Shown: positions 1-7,845 of the stretch, in pieces | Layout: every line of letters begins with the position of its first letter | Position numbering within the stretch: position 1 is the first letter of the stretch | Program-made: the position numbers and the translations under genes | The notes under the pieces: generated by a model | Told to the model about the DNA's origin: nothing | Databases searched by the model: none | What the model saw: the letters and a program-made list of their open reading frames with translations, nothing else | Assembly (NCBI GenBank): GCA_024364805.1 | Contig: CM044506.1 | Span: 12,205,735-12,227,364 of the forward strand | DNA from: Euprymna scolopes | Taxonomy: Eukaryota > Mollusca > Cephalopoda > Sepiida > Sepiolidae | Reading direction: 5' to 3' | DNA length: 21,630 bases

Positions 1-163
1 AAGTTCTTGATGAGCCGTTCTCTATAAGTTATCAAATTTAACACATTTTCATTACTAATAATTATTATATTGTCCAATTCCTACTGTACACTCTTTAACC
101 CTTATCCTTGAGTGGCCTCTTGGCCTTGATAATGTGTTGATACCCATGAAAAAAAAGAAAAAG
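1..163 (+). mobile_element. LINE-B copy 1, 3' end (ORF end and 3' tail)
   Basis: This is the 3' end of a non-LTR retrotransposon entering from the left edge. The first 33 bases read KFLMSRSL then stop, matching the end of the reverse-transcriptase ORF in the related minus-strand copy at 16298-16588 (motif FKSNVNKFLMSRFI). Positions 1-150 align base for base, with scattered changes, to the reverse complement of 16298-16454. The 3' tail holds a GGCC-TCTT-GGCC mini-hairpin (near 112-123) followed by CTTGATAA and an A-rich end at 148-163. In LINE families such conserved 3' stem-loops are used for template recognition; that role here is inference. The clade (Jockey/CR1/L2-like) is judged from protein motifs only. 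Confidence 0.8.
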
Positions 164-345
164 TCCAATGTGAACAAGTTCTAATTGAATCGTCCCCCTA
201 AGTATTCCAAGTTACAAAATTCCCACTGTTTACTATGCTAAAATCACAATGACTAATGTATACCTATTAACCCTTATCCTTGAGTGGCCTCTGGGCCTTG
301 ATAAGTGGTGACACCCATGTAAAAAAAAAACCCCAAAAAAACCCT
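164..345 (+). mobile_element. LINE-B copy 2, short 3' tail
   Basis: A second, shorter LINE-B 3' end begins directly after the A-rich tail of copy 1. It opens within the ORF motif SNVNKF, then a stop, and carries the same CCTTATCCTTGAGTGGCCTC tail block and CTTGATAAG, ending in a run of A at about 321-330. Its 3' UTR resembles the copies at 5217-5361 and 19680-19948 more than it resembles copy 1, so it is probably a different subfamily. It is heavily 5' truncated, as is usual for LINE insertions. No target-site duplication is clear. Confidence 0.75.
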
Positions 346-689
346 TCACGGGCTTACATCTATTAAGGCTTACCATATTTTTTTTAAATTAGCTTGAAAT
401 CGTGTTTTTCTAATTCAACCAACGATAGGTGATGACATGTTTTTCAGCCCATCTTATTTCTCGAATACACTCAACTGGGGATAAACCTACCTTTGGACTA
501 CTGCACTATCCGCAAAAGCAATTTCCATAATGCCAGCTGCGTATATTTTGCTACACCAATCTTCCTTAAAACTGCCAACATATATTCAGATTTTTTTCAA
601 TTGTCTATATTTATCAAATACAATCCGATAAAACACCTAAGACCACTGCCAGCACAAAAATTACGTAGTATGAAATTTAATTAAATTTA
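346..689. other. No gene recognised
   Basis: AT-rich sequence with no convincing gene. A 63-codon open frame at 493-684 has no recognisable motif and is of chance length. The stretch may be the body of the interspersed element whose likely end lies at 690-752. Confidence 0.4.
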
Positions 690-752
690 CCCAGCCGTTT
701 TCGCGTGCATTGGGAACGAACACACACAGACAACGTACTTTTTTTATAAAAC
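690..752 (+). repeat. Probable interspersed-repeat 3' end
   Basis: The sequence CCCAGCCGTTTTCGCG followed by ACACACACAGACAACG and a T/A-rich end resembles the terminal segment of common invertebrate interspersed repeats that finish in a phrase of this type. No second copy with high similarity is present in the window, so the family and the upstream boundary cannot be fixed. The judgement rests on pattern familiarity. Confidence 0.35.
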
Positions 753-1502
753 AGTATATGTGTGTAATGTTATTAATTTCGAACCTGAATAAGAAGGTTT
801 ACCTCGTCGTGTGTCGGCATTACGTAAATAGATAAATAGATATATTAATACATATATCGATATATACATGAATATAGAGAATGATAGATCGATCGATTGA
901 TCGATCTGTAAGAATATGAATAGTCGAGAAAATCGATTGGATTCCGAATACATCGGGTAGCTAATTGGGTACGGCAGTCCAAACGAATTATACCCTTGCG
1001 TCGATGGTTATTACGATTGATTATCTGAACGGATTTCGTTTCAGAAGCTTGGAATGATCATTTGGAATGATGACAAGGATGGCTCCAATTGGATCAGGAC
1101 ATCAATGCAACACTTCTTCTCTTTTTACGATACGATGTCAACCCCAACCAGCACCAACACCTATAAACAGCCGCACGTGTTCACAGGGGAGGATATACGG
1201 ATTTCACACATAGCTGCACGTGCATGTGCACACAGATGCACAAATATAGTCTAAACCTTAGTATTCAGACACACCAAAGTACACTCACTGACGAATATAA
1301 CTTGACTAACTATTAGTGCAACTACCAACGCAATTTCATGATTAAAAGCCCACGAATATAATTGACAGTACAGAGGTATATAACTATGTACTACTCTCAC
1401 ACGCGTAAAATACAAATTATATATAATGTAAAAATAATTTACATACTTGCCAGCGAAACGAGTGAGACGCTTGATTGTTTTGTTGTTTCTTTTTTTTGCT
1501 TT
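753..1502. other. No gene recognised; imperfect GATA/GATC-rich patch
   Basis: Nothing codes convincingly here. Positions 828-910 are a degenerate patch of TAGATA, TATATCGATATA and repeated GATCGATCGATT units, which are short palindromes. A 66-codon open frame at 1054-1254 contains CACGTG and a near-palindrome TGCACGTGCATGTGCA (about 1213-1228) but resembles no known protein. Confidence 0.4.
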
Positions 1503-1800
1503 ACGCCATATCGACCCTTTTCAAGTTATTCACTGCCGAATCCAGTGATTCTGAAGAAATAACGTTTTAAAAGAATGTTTATTTCAAGTCAGGGTCCCAA
1601 CTATGGATTGAATAGAAACTCACAGGTACTAACACTCTGGACAAGAGTGGATCTGAGAGCAATGGCAATTAAAGTGTGGCTCCACAATCTCCCAAACTCA
1701 GAAACTGGTGTCCCATCATCGGATATGGTTTAAGGTCATATCTAGGACCCCAAAACGCTTGCGTTTACACACTCCAATAATAGATCCAAAGTGTGTCGGG
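1503..1800 (+). repeat. Repeat X, copy 1
   Basis: This copy aligns with 3698-3960 over its whole length: CGACCCTTTTCAAGTTATTC, TGCCGAAT, GAAGAAAT, TTTCAAGTC, GAGTGGATCTGAGAGCAATG, AATTAAAG, GGATATGGTTTAAGGTCATAT. The family is not named with certainty. Short peptide-like stretches (RVDLRAMAIKVW) resemble translated pieces of an invertebrate interspersed repeat. Bases 1591-1620 are in the opposite orientation to the corresponding block of copy 2 while both sides stay collinear. Confidence 0.75.
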
Positions 1801-1925
1801 TGCAGATTTGTGTCCAAGAATGACACGTTATCTAAGATTCATGAATGACTCATTAAACTTTGAGCGATTCGAATGCAAACAAGAATGATACAACAAGTGG
1901 ATAAAAATCATAAGGGGTTTATTAA

Positions 1926-1932
1926 ACACACA

Positions 1933-2006
<74 letters not shown>
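1926..2006. repeat. Compound microsatellite (AC)n(CT)n(AT)n
   Basis: About 5 AC units (1926-1935) run into roughly 18 CT units (to 1972) and then 17 AT units (1973-2006). The open frame across it encodes only SLSLS and YIYIY runs and is not a gene. Confidence 0.97.
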
Positions 2007-2010
<4 letters not shown>

Positions 2011-3608
2011 TTAAGTTTAAATAAAAGCAAACAAAAATGTTTTCAATTGTTTAATCATCTTTATTTTTCTGTTCAAACAAAATACCGATAAAATTATCCT
2101 AAAAATAAAGGAGACGATCGTTTACACTTAGTCGCAAATAAATAAGAAAATTTATGAAGATTGCAATCGCCTAATTATGTTATTAATGAGGTTTAATATA
2201 TTTTAATGAAGTATCAGTTATTCCCAAATACATGCGTTTAAGTCACCAATCTGCATGGCAATTGTTCGAAGCTCGGATATAGCTCGATGGCCTGGGTTTG
2301 GTTGTCGCTGGCTGTTGCAAATCATTTTATTTTCTCTTTATACACAACTACAAAAATGCCCGAAAAATTGCATTATTTAACAAAAACAAACTCACCTCCC
2401 ATGTGAGTAAATACCACGTTCCTTTGCTCTGCTAACTATAGCATAATTATCTCTATGTTCAATGTAAACAAATAATTGCTAGCATATTTTAATACCAATC
2501 ATAACTTTAAATTTAAATATTCGTTTAAAATCAATTCATAGTGAGTTTATCAACAAAATAAAAATCCAGTAACCTATGTTATTTTGACGATTTATATACT
2601 GGTATTACGGGGATTCACGATTTGTTAGTATATTCTAAGCATGTACGTTATCCTCTTGAATGTTTTCGAGGCAACTTTTTAAATGTGTTTTTGATGCAGA
2701 ATCTACATTCATCAAGACACAAGGGCGATACAAGGAGAATGAAAATATGATGTGCCAGGTGAGAAACCATCGCGATAATTTGTAACGGCGAGCAATGTGT
2801 AGGAATTGACAATAAACTTGATTTAAAGCGATTCTGTGCCGAACTTTGTCGGTAAGTATAGGTTGATTGAAAATAGCATATCTCCATAATCTCACTTCCT
2901 CACACATATACACAGATGTAAATATACGCTTGCAGATGAATATACACGCGCTGTCCACAGCCATCTAATCATTCTAGTAATTCCCTCACGTTTTTGAATG
3001 TACCGACTTGGCCGTTGATGAATAGCCATAAAATCTTCCTGGCGAGACACGAGTTCGTCTCGAGCATCACGATGAAGTTAAAAAAAAAAGAATATTAAAA
3101 AAAGAAAAACATTTTTACTCATCGCTATTAACGGTAGCTGCATTCGTTGTTGCATATTAATCGCATAAGGAGACTCATGATTGGCAAGTGGTGACTGACA
3201 AAGACTGACAGTCTTGGTGTTCAAGCTTAACTTTAGCTAGTTCCATAAAAAATCATTTTACCTCACTGTGCCCCTTCTGGCTTTTTTCCCGATGCTATTA
3301 TGGAATAAATTCAGATTGGCTAAAAAATATCGGAGAAACCGATGCTAACAATAAAATGGTCGGATTCATGAGATATGTTAATAAGACTTTGAAAAAAAAT
3401 TGACAGTGGACTCAGCTACCCATTTATTGCTGTACAAATTTGGGTGTGACAATTTTTTTATATCCCTATTATCAAGAACAAGACTATGTAAACTATAGTG
3501 TCTATTTAAAAATAGACTCATCTCATAGCGTTTATCTTGAATCAACTGAGGTGCGCTCACAACCTTGCATGTATACCATATACGTAACAATGTATAGCAC
3601 GTAGTTAG
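2007..3608. other. No gene recognised; long AT-rich stretch
   Basis: AT-rich sequence without identifiable repeats. The longest open frame is on the minus strand at 2635-2964 (109 codons, no low complexity, ending in a TAG after VHA). It has no motif I recognise, no clear splice context and no second copy, so I treat it as chance or as an unidentified remnant. A tRNA-like phrase TAGCTCGATGG at about 2280 lacks a good B box. Confidence 0.35.
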
Positions 3609-3611
3609 TGG

Positions 3612-3644
<33 letters not shown>

Positions 3645-3668
3645 CATACATCTGTGTGTATGTGTGTT
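3609..3668. repeat. Microsatellite (TA)n with TACATA interruptions, then TGTG
   Basis: Alternating TATATA with TACATATA and TACATACAT interruptions, ending in TGTGTGTATGTGTG. The YIYIYVYIYIY peptide at the start of the minus-strand frame 3378-3647 comes from this tract. Confidence 0.95.
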
Positions 3669-3697
3669 TATCCTGTGAACTGGTTGTGTTTGATTTA

Positions 3698-3960
3698 CAG
3701 CATGTCAACCTTTTTCAGGTTATTTAATGCCGAATCAAAAGAGTTTGAAGAATTTTTTTTTTAATAGAATATATTTGATGTTTTCAAGTCGGTGTCTATT
3801 CAACCCATAGTTGGGACCCTAACAGTCAGAGTGGACCTGGGAGCAATGATAATTAAAGGGTTGCTCGACACTCCCGAAAGCCCGCAAGCGGGGGCCTCAC
3901 CACTGGATATAGTTTAAGACCATATACCGGACCATGTTAATTATGTAAACCTCTCAAGGT
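3698..3960 (+). repeat. Repeat X, copy 2 (with an inverted 30-bp block)
   Basis: Second copy of the repeat at 1503-1800, in the same orientation. Shared blocks include TTTTCAGGTTATTTAATGCC, TTTCAAGTC, AGAGTGGACCTGGGAGCAAT, AATTAAAGG and GGATATAGTTTAAGACCATA. Bases 3791-3820 are the reverse complement of 1591-1620 with 27 of 30 matches, so the block between TTTCAAGTC and the GAGTGG phrase is flipped relative to copy 1. A perfect CCCGC-AA-GCGGG hairpin lies near 3880-3891 and is absent from copy 1. Confidence 0.75.
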
Positions 3961-3988
3961 TGAAATACACACACACAGGCACAGACAA

Positions 3989-4100
3989 CCAGTTCTAGAA
4001 AAGAAGCTTTGTTCTTGGAATCTGCGTTTAGAGTTACGCATACATCGAGAATGAGTCGAAATAGTTGATAGTGTTTGGAGTTAGTCGACTGCTTTTTAAT
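3989..4100 (-). mobile_element. LINE-B fragment (C-terminal ORF part, no tail)
   Basis: Read on the minus strand this stretch encodes CMRNSKRRFQEQSFFSRT, which matches the region just upstream of the RTARLWN motif in the LINE-B copies at 16298-16588 and 19680-19948. At the DNA level, AGTTCTAGAAAAGAAGCTTT and GGAATCTGCGTTTAG match those copies directly. The LINE tail is missing; the 3' side ends abruptly in an AC-rich stretch (3967-3985). The 5' limit is uncertain. Confidence 0.65.
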
Positions 4101-4634
4101 GTCCGAAAAAGGGAAACCATATATAAGAGCTCAAGGGATTCTTACCATGAAACTAAATATAGAGAATAGAAAGGCTCACAACGCCTCTTCTCTGAGAAAA
4201 ATTTTGCAAGAAAGAAAAAAGGGTATCACTTACTAGAAATCGAAGGTAGGATAGTGTGCGCTGGGATGCTCCTGCCAAAGTGCCACAACAATATTTAATT
4301 TAAGAACGTATGTGGTTTTTATAAAAATAGTAGATTGCATCGGCAGTGGAATATTTACTTGTGGTCTGAAGAAGTTACTATTTTTCCAGCGACTTAGTAA
4401 CGGATTTGATGCACGTTTTCTATTTCAAACCAGGAATTTAGTTCAGTTACCGAGCTTGAACGCATGGCACTTTCACAATATGTGATATGTTTATTTCAGT
4501 TGGGGTTTGATGTAGGTTAGAGCGGCCATGATTAAAATAAGGAAACGTGGTTTTAGCTGCATTAAAATAAACCATACACCTTTTTTCCCACATTGCACCA
4601 CGTTTTCATGATCAGAGGAGAGAAAATCGGAAAG
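4101..4634. other. No gene recognised
   Basis: Mixed AT-rich sequence without identifiable coding or repeat content. The part closest to 4100 may be more decayed LINE-B. Confidence 0.4.
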
Positions 4635-4676
4635 ATCTTGCTATTGTTCTGTTGGCTACCGTAGTATCTACTAATG
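4635..4676 (+). repeat. 42-bp dispersed duplicate, copy 1
   Basis: The block from ATCTTGCTATTG through GTAGTATCTACTAATG recurs at 5366-5408 with a single one-base length difference. The flanking sequences do not align. It lies inside an unremarkable open frame. Confidence 0.85.
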
Positions 4677-5216
4677 GACTTTCGAGCTGATTTGATTGAT
4701 AAGTGAAAATCTGGGAAAAGATGCTGATATCGGATGGAAACCTAAATGACACCAGCGTTGATAATAGAAAGTTCTCATTTTTGCTTATGAAGCCTATCTT
4801 ATACATTTTTCGGATAGAAATGATTTACGAATTGAGAGGACATCTCAATCTGGTTATCGTGTGGAGTAAAACTTTCTGTCATGCCCCATCAAAGTCCTTA
4901 TATATGTCAAAAGCTACCGCTCTTTAAGCAATGCCCTCACCGAGAGATTAACTAATCATGGATGATATTATATATGTGATAAGAATATGCCATCAATCCG
5001 AATTTGTAAAAAAAGCAATCACCCTAGAGGTAAAAACAATGTTTCGCCTTTGATCCTCAACATACTGACTAGGCTCACTCTGTATTCCATCTTCCTTCGA
5101 TATGGTATGAAGTTGAAATCCGCTTCCAGCTCATGTTAGCTCGTCTTTAATATCAGACTGCAGAATAAAACTGACGTTAAATTTGAACTCAAGCTCAGAT
5201 CAAAAGTGTACACTTC
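4677..5216. other. No gene recognised
   Basis: No identifiable feature. A 74-codon plus-strand frame (4703-4927) and a 64-codon minus-strand frame (4612-4806) overlap each other and show no motif. Both look like chance. Confidence 0.4.
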
Positions 5217-5361
5217 CCTTTTTTTTTCTTTTTTTTTTACACATTGATCACAACTTATCAAGGCCCGGAAGCCACTCAGGGATAAGGGTTATTGCAAGTA
5301 CATTACCTTAGTGTGGAGCTTTGATGAAGTGTTTACTTAAGGGGACGGTTCATTAGAAATG
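5217..5361 (-). mobile_element. LINE-B 3' tail
   Basis: Reverse-oriented LINE-B tail. In plus orientation it begins with a T-rich run (5217-5238, the poly-A of the element), then TTATCAAGGCCCGGAAGCCA, which is the complement of the GGCT-TCCG-GGCC mini-hairpin, then CTCAGGGATAAGGGTTATTG. It ends in a phrase matching the copy at 19680-19948 (TTACTTAAGGGG, GGTTCATTAG). It is 5' truncated right at the ORF end, leaving only about 145 bp. No clear target-site duplication was found. Confidence 0.8.
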
Positions 5362-5365
5362 AAAT

Positions 5366-5408
5366 ATCTTGCTATTGATTCTGTTGGCTACCGTAGTATC
5401 TACTAATG
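5366..5408 (+). repeat. 43-bp dispersed duplicate, copy 2
   Basis: Near-identical to 4635-4676, and followed immediately by a shorter echo, ATCTTGCTATCGAT (5409-5422), that repeats its own first 14 bases with one change. It sits between a LINE-B tail and the first H2 element. Confidence 0.85.
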
Positions 5409-5421
5409 ATCTTGCTATCGA

Positions 5422-5749
5422 TACGCAATAACTCTGTCAATTTTTAGTCTACAGACTCGGAATTTGATATTCAGGGTACTGAGGTTTGGGAAATTCTATG
5501 TGATCCGTTCAGGCCAGAAATTTGGATGTTAGGGGGTCAAAGTTCTACCGAACTCCTCCGACAATTTTTTATTTAAACACTTGTAATATTAGATATAGGT
5601 TTCTTGGACATGGATCTAACTTACTAACTTGATTTGAGCCTAAAACAATAAATGTTAAGGGGCCATAATAGGGATCGAAGTTAAAAACATTTTTTTTTTG
5701 CTCAGCATACACCTCCAAACACCCGGAAAACACAGGGCACCCATGCTAG
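5422..5749 (+). mobile_element. Helitron-like family H2, copy A (5' truncated)
   Basis: This aligns with the 3' four-fifths of copy B: TACGCAATAAC, GTCTACAGACTCGGAATTTG, TCTATGTGATCC, ATATAGGTTTCTTGGACATG, CATAATAGGG and GCTCAGCATACACC are all shared. It ends with a decayed GC-rich terminal hairpin (ACCCGG...AGGG) and CTAG at 5746-5749, followed by T. A hairpin roughly ten bases before a CTRR end with a T just outside is the 3' signature of Helitrons. No Rep/helicase ORF is present, so it is non-autonomous. Assignment to Helitron rests on the termini only. Confidence 0.65.
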
Positions 5750-6157
5750 TATATATACAAAAGTGAAAATGTCTGTGTGTGTGTCTGTACATTTCCTTAC
5801 GCAATGACGCTGTCAATGTTAAGTCTACAGATTCGAAATTTGAAATACAGAGTAATGATATTTGGAAAAATCTATGTGATCTGTGTTCGGTCAGAAATTT
5901 GGCTGTTAAGGGTCAAAGTTTAACGATTTGACCTTTGAGAACGCTACCAAACTATTCCGCCAATTTTGGGGCTAAACATTTGCAATTTTTGATATAGGTT
6001 CCGTGGACATGGATGTAACTTAATAACTTGCTGTGAGCCCAAAACAGTAAATGTTACGGGGTCATAATAGGGTCAAATTAAAAAAAAGAATGACCGTTTA
6101 TTTATTTTGCTCAACATACGCCTACAAAGACCGTGCAACGCCGGGCTGAAAGGCTAA
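5750..6157 (+). mobile_element. Helitron-like family H2, copy B
   Basis: A complete-looking unit of about 408 bp starting directly after the CTAG of copy A, with TATATACAAAAGTGAAAATG and then TCTGTGTGTG. It ends in ACCGTGCAACGCCGGG, eight bases, and CTAA at 6154-6157, followed by T. CTAA fits the CTRR rule for Helitron 3' ends. The terminal phrase GCAACGCCGGG is shared with the unrelated-bodied H1 family. No coding capacity. Confidence 0.65.
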
Positions 6158-6445
6158 TGGCAAAGAAAGATGATATATTACGAACAACAGAAGATATACC
6201 GTAAGGCGGACAAGGTAAACCTGAAATATAATTAGGTATGTTATTTTAGAATTAAATTCTTAGTAAGCTTTTTACATAAGAAATATACTTTGATATAGAT
6301 TACATCTCGTGACATTAAATAATAAAATATATTGGACAGAATGTTGAAAACGTAAATAGGGTCGGGCGTGTTCACTACTTTCGAATACAGATAGAATACA
6401 GATTCCCATTTTACGAAACATGTCAAAACTGATGTATATTACACA
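6158..6445. other. No gene recognised
   Basis: AT-rich sequence. The 61-codon minus-strand frame at 6241-6426 has no motif. Confidence 0.4.
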
Positions 6446-6534
6446 CATACGGCATAATCACGTCCAAATACAGCTTCCTGCTGAATCTCCGAAGCTAAGC
6501 AACGTTGAACCTGATAATCATTAAATCGGTATAA
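6446..6534 (+). pseudogene. 5S rRNA-derived sequence (pseudogene or 5S-headed SINE)
   Basis: The stretch follows the animal 5S rRNA consensus in order: TACGGCATAATCACGT (5S: TACGGCCATACCACGT), then GAATCTCCGAAGCTAAGCAA and CGTTGAACC (5S: GATCACCGAAGTTAAGCAAC, GTCGAGCC), then CTGATAATCATTAAATCGGT (5S: CTGGTTAGTACTTGGATGGG). The internal A-box region GAAGCTAAGCAACG is essentially intact; the C-box region is degraded. An A-run follows at 6532-6540. It is too diverged for a working 5S gene. The A-run suggests reverse transcription, either as a 5S retropseudogene or as the head of a SINE3-type element; the body after it is short and unassigned. Confidence 0.7.
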
Positions 6535-6589
6535 AAAAAAAGCGAAACTCGATTCGAATACCTTGCAAACGGCCAGTTGTCTCTCTAAA

Positions 6590-7095
6590 GCAATGTAACG
6601 TTTGGTCAATGTCGGCTTATCGTCATCATGTCAGACGGTTGCTTTCATTTCAAGACGAACCACTCCCCTAATAAACGGGGGTGTTGTTCCCCCCAAAGTT
6701 AGGTAAAAACAAAAAAAAACGGGTTAGTGACCTTATTAAAAACTGTCCCGCAGAAAATGTTAACTGCTGATTAGCTATTGCTTACGTCGTCATCGTCGTT
6801 GTAACGCTCGCACGAAATATTAACTCTACGACTTTCACTTGACGTCATTAAGTGCTGGCATCTGTCAATTCTTTCTTACTTAAATAAATCAAACATCCTT
6901 CAGTAAGTCATTATGCCTGCCGAGCGATTAACGTGTCATATCTTTTTTACATTTTATTTTCCAACTTCGGCTCAGGGTTTCGGGTTCGATACTACCAACT
7001 TACCAAAACTTCTTTTACACCCCACTGGGTTTCTTTTTGATTTAAGAACACATACACACCTCGAAATACCCGAGCAACGCCGGGTACCTCCGCTA

Positions 7096-7096
<1 letters not shown>
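6590..7096 (+). mobile_element. Helitron-like family H1, copy 0 (3' part)
   Basis: 5'-truncated first member of a head-to-tail array. It aligns to copy A from AGCAATG/GTCAATG onward: CAGACGGTTGCTTTCATTTC versus CAGACAATTGCTATTCATTT, then ACTCCCCTA. Internal features in order are a C4/G4 hairpin (6663-6682), a tRNA-like module (6918-7016), the terminal hairpin CCCGAGCAACGCCGGG (about 7069-7084) and CTAG at 7093-7096. No protein is encoded; frames here are low-complexity or chance. Confidence 0.65.
6918..7016 (+). promoter_or_regulatory. tRNA-like Pol III module in H1 copy 0
   Basis: The A box TGCCGAGCGATTAACG (6918-6933) resembles class II tRNA (Ser/Leu) TGGCCGAGTGGTTAAGG. The B box GGGTTCGATACT (6982-6993) fits GGTTCRANNCY, 64 bp from the A box. 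A TTTT at 7013-7016 could stop Pol III. No convincing acceptor stem is seen, so this is tRNA-derived rather than a tRNA gene. Confidence 0.6.

Positions 7097-7162
<66 letters not shown>
7097..7162. repeat. (TA)n microsatellite at an H1 junction
   Basis: About 33 TA units lie exactly between the CTAG end of H1 copy 0 and the body of copy A. The 5' end of copy B reads TCTTATATAAC, so this tract is probably an expansion of the TATATA natural to the element's 5' terminus. Frames through it give only YIYIY peptides. Confidence 0.95.
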
Positions 7163-7165
<3 letters not shown>

Positions 7166-7797
7166 CAAAATGTGTGTTAGTGTGATTTGTGGGTATGTCC
7201 GGCAGATGCTTTGGGGTGGGGCGCTCGGGGGCGGTCATTGTTTATTAGAACTTCTTATATGCGCCCTAGATTGTAATATCTCCGATTCACGATTACTTTG
7301 GGCTAATTGTACAGGCTATTTTCGCGATTATCTGTTTTTAAGTATCCGCATGTTCGTTTGGCATTTTTGTATAGAAGCGAACCTGAATATATAGCAAACA
7401 GTTCTCCCTGGCACTCAGGGCAGGGGCCTCCAGGAGAGCAATGAGTTTTGATCAATGCCGGGGAAACCTCTTATATCAGACAATTGCTATTCATTTCGAC
7501 ACTCCCCTATTTAAGGGGAATTGGTTTTCCCCAACATCTTGAGAAAACTGGCTTGCAGTTAAAAAGTCCGTCGCGTGATATTTAACCTCAATAAATATAT
7601 ACACCTGTCACTTAACGTTTTAATCGTAAAATTAGAAGGTTTTGGATGTTATGTCTCGTCGTGGCTTAATGGTAAGATGGCAGGTTTTTGTATATTTTAC
7701 CTATATCTCAACGCTTCGGGTTAAAGCCAAGCTTCCTTTCAAAACATTTGTCTTTTACACCGACAATCACACTGGGGACGCCGGAGACGCATGCTAG
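7163..7797 (+). mobile_element. Helitron-like family H1, copy A (full unit)
   Basis: A full unit of about 635 bp. It opens with AAGGCAAAATGTGTGTTAGT and TATGTCCGGCAGATGC, has the C4/G4 hairpin TCCCCTATTTAAGGGGA (about 7502-7518) and a tRNA-like module (7662-7756). It ends with a diverged terminal GC segment (GGGGACGCCGG) and CTAG at 7794-7797. Copy B starts with TC at 7798, with no spacer, so the two are directly abutted head to tail. No ORF of note. Confidence 0.7.
7662..7756 (+). promoter_or_regulatory. tRNA-like Pol III module in H1 copy A
   Basis: A box TGGCTTAATGGTAAGATGG (7662-7680), decayed B box GGGTTAAAGCC (7718-7728) 56 bp downstream, and TTTT at 7753-7756. The order and spacing match the other three copies. 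Confidence 0.55.
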
Positions 7798-7845
7798 TCT
7801 TATATAACTAAATGTGTGTTAGTGTGTTTACATTTTTGTGTATGT

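Noticed and set aside
2270-2330. Possible tRNA or tRNA-SINE head (TAGCTCGATGG)
   Set aside because: The A box is passable, but no B box close to GGTTCRANNCY follows at a suitable distance and no stems are evident.
2635-2964. 109-codon minus-strand frame as a gene
   Set aside because: No motif, signal peptide or splice context, and no second copy. The length is not remarkable among so many frames.
6913-7238. Plus and minus frames of about 90 codons at the (TA)n tract
   Set aside because: Half of each is YIYIY repeat from the microsatellite, and the rest lies in H1 non-coding sequence.
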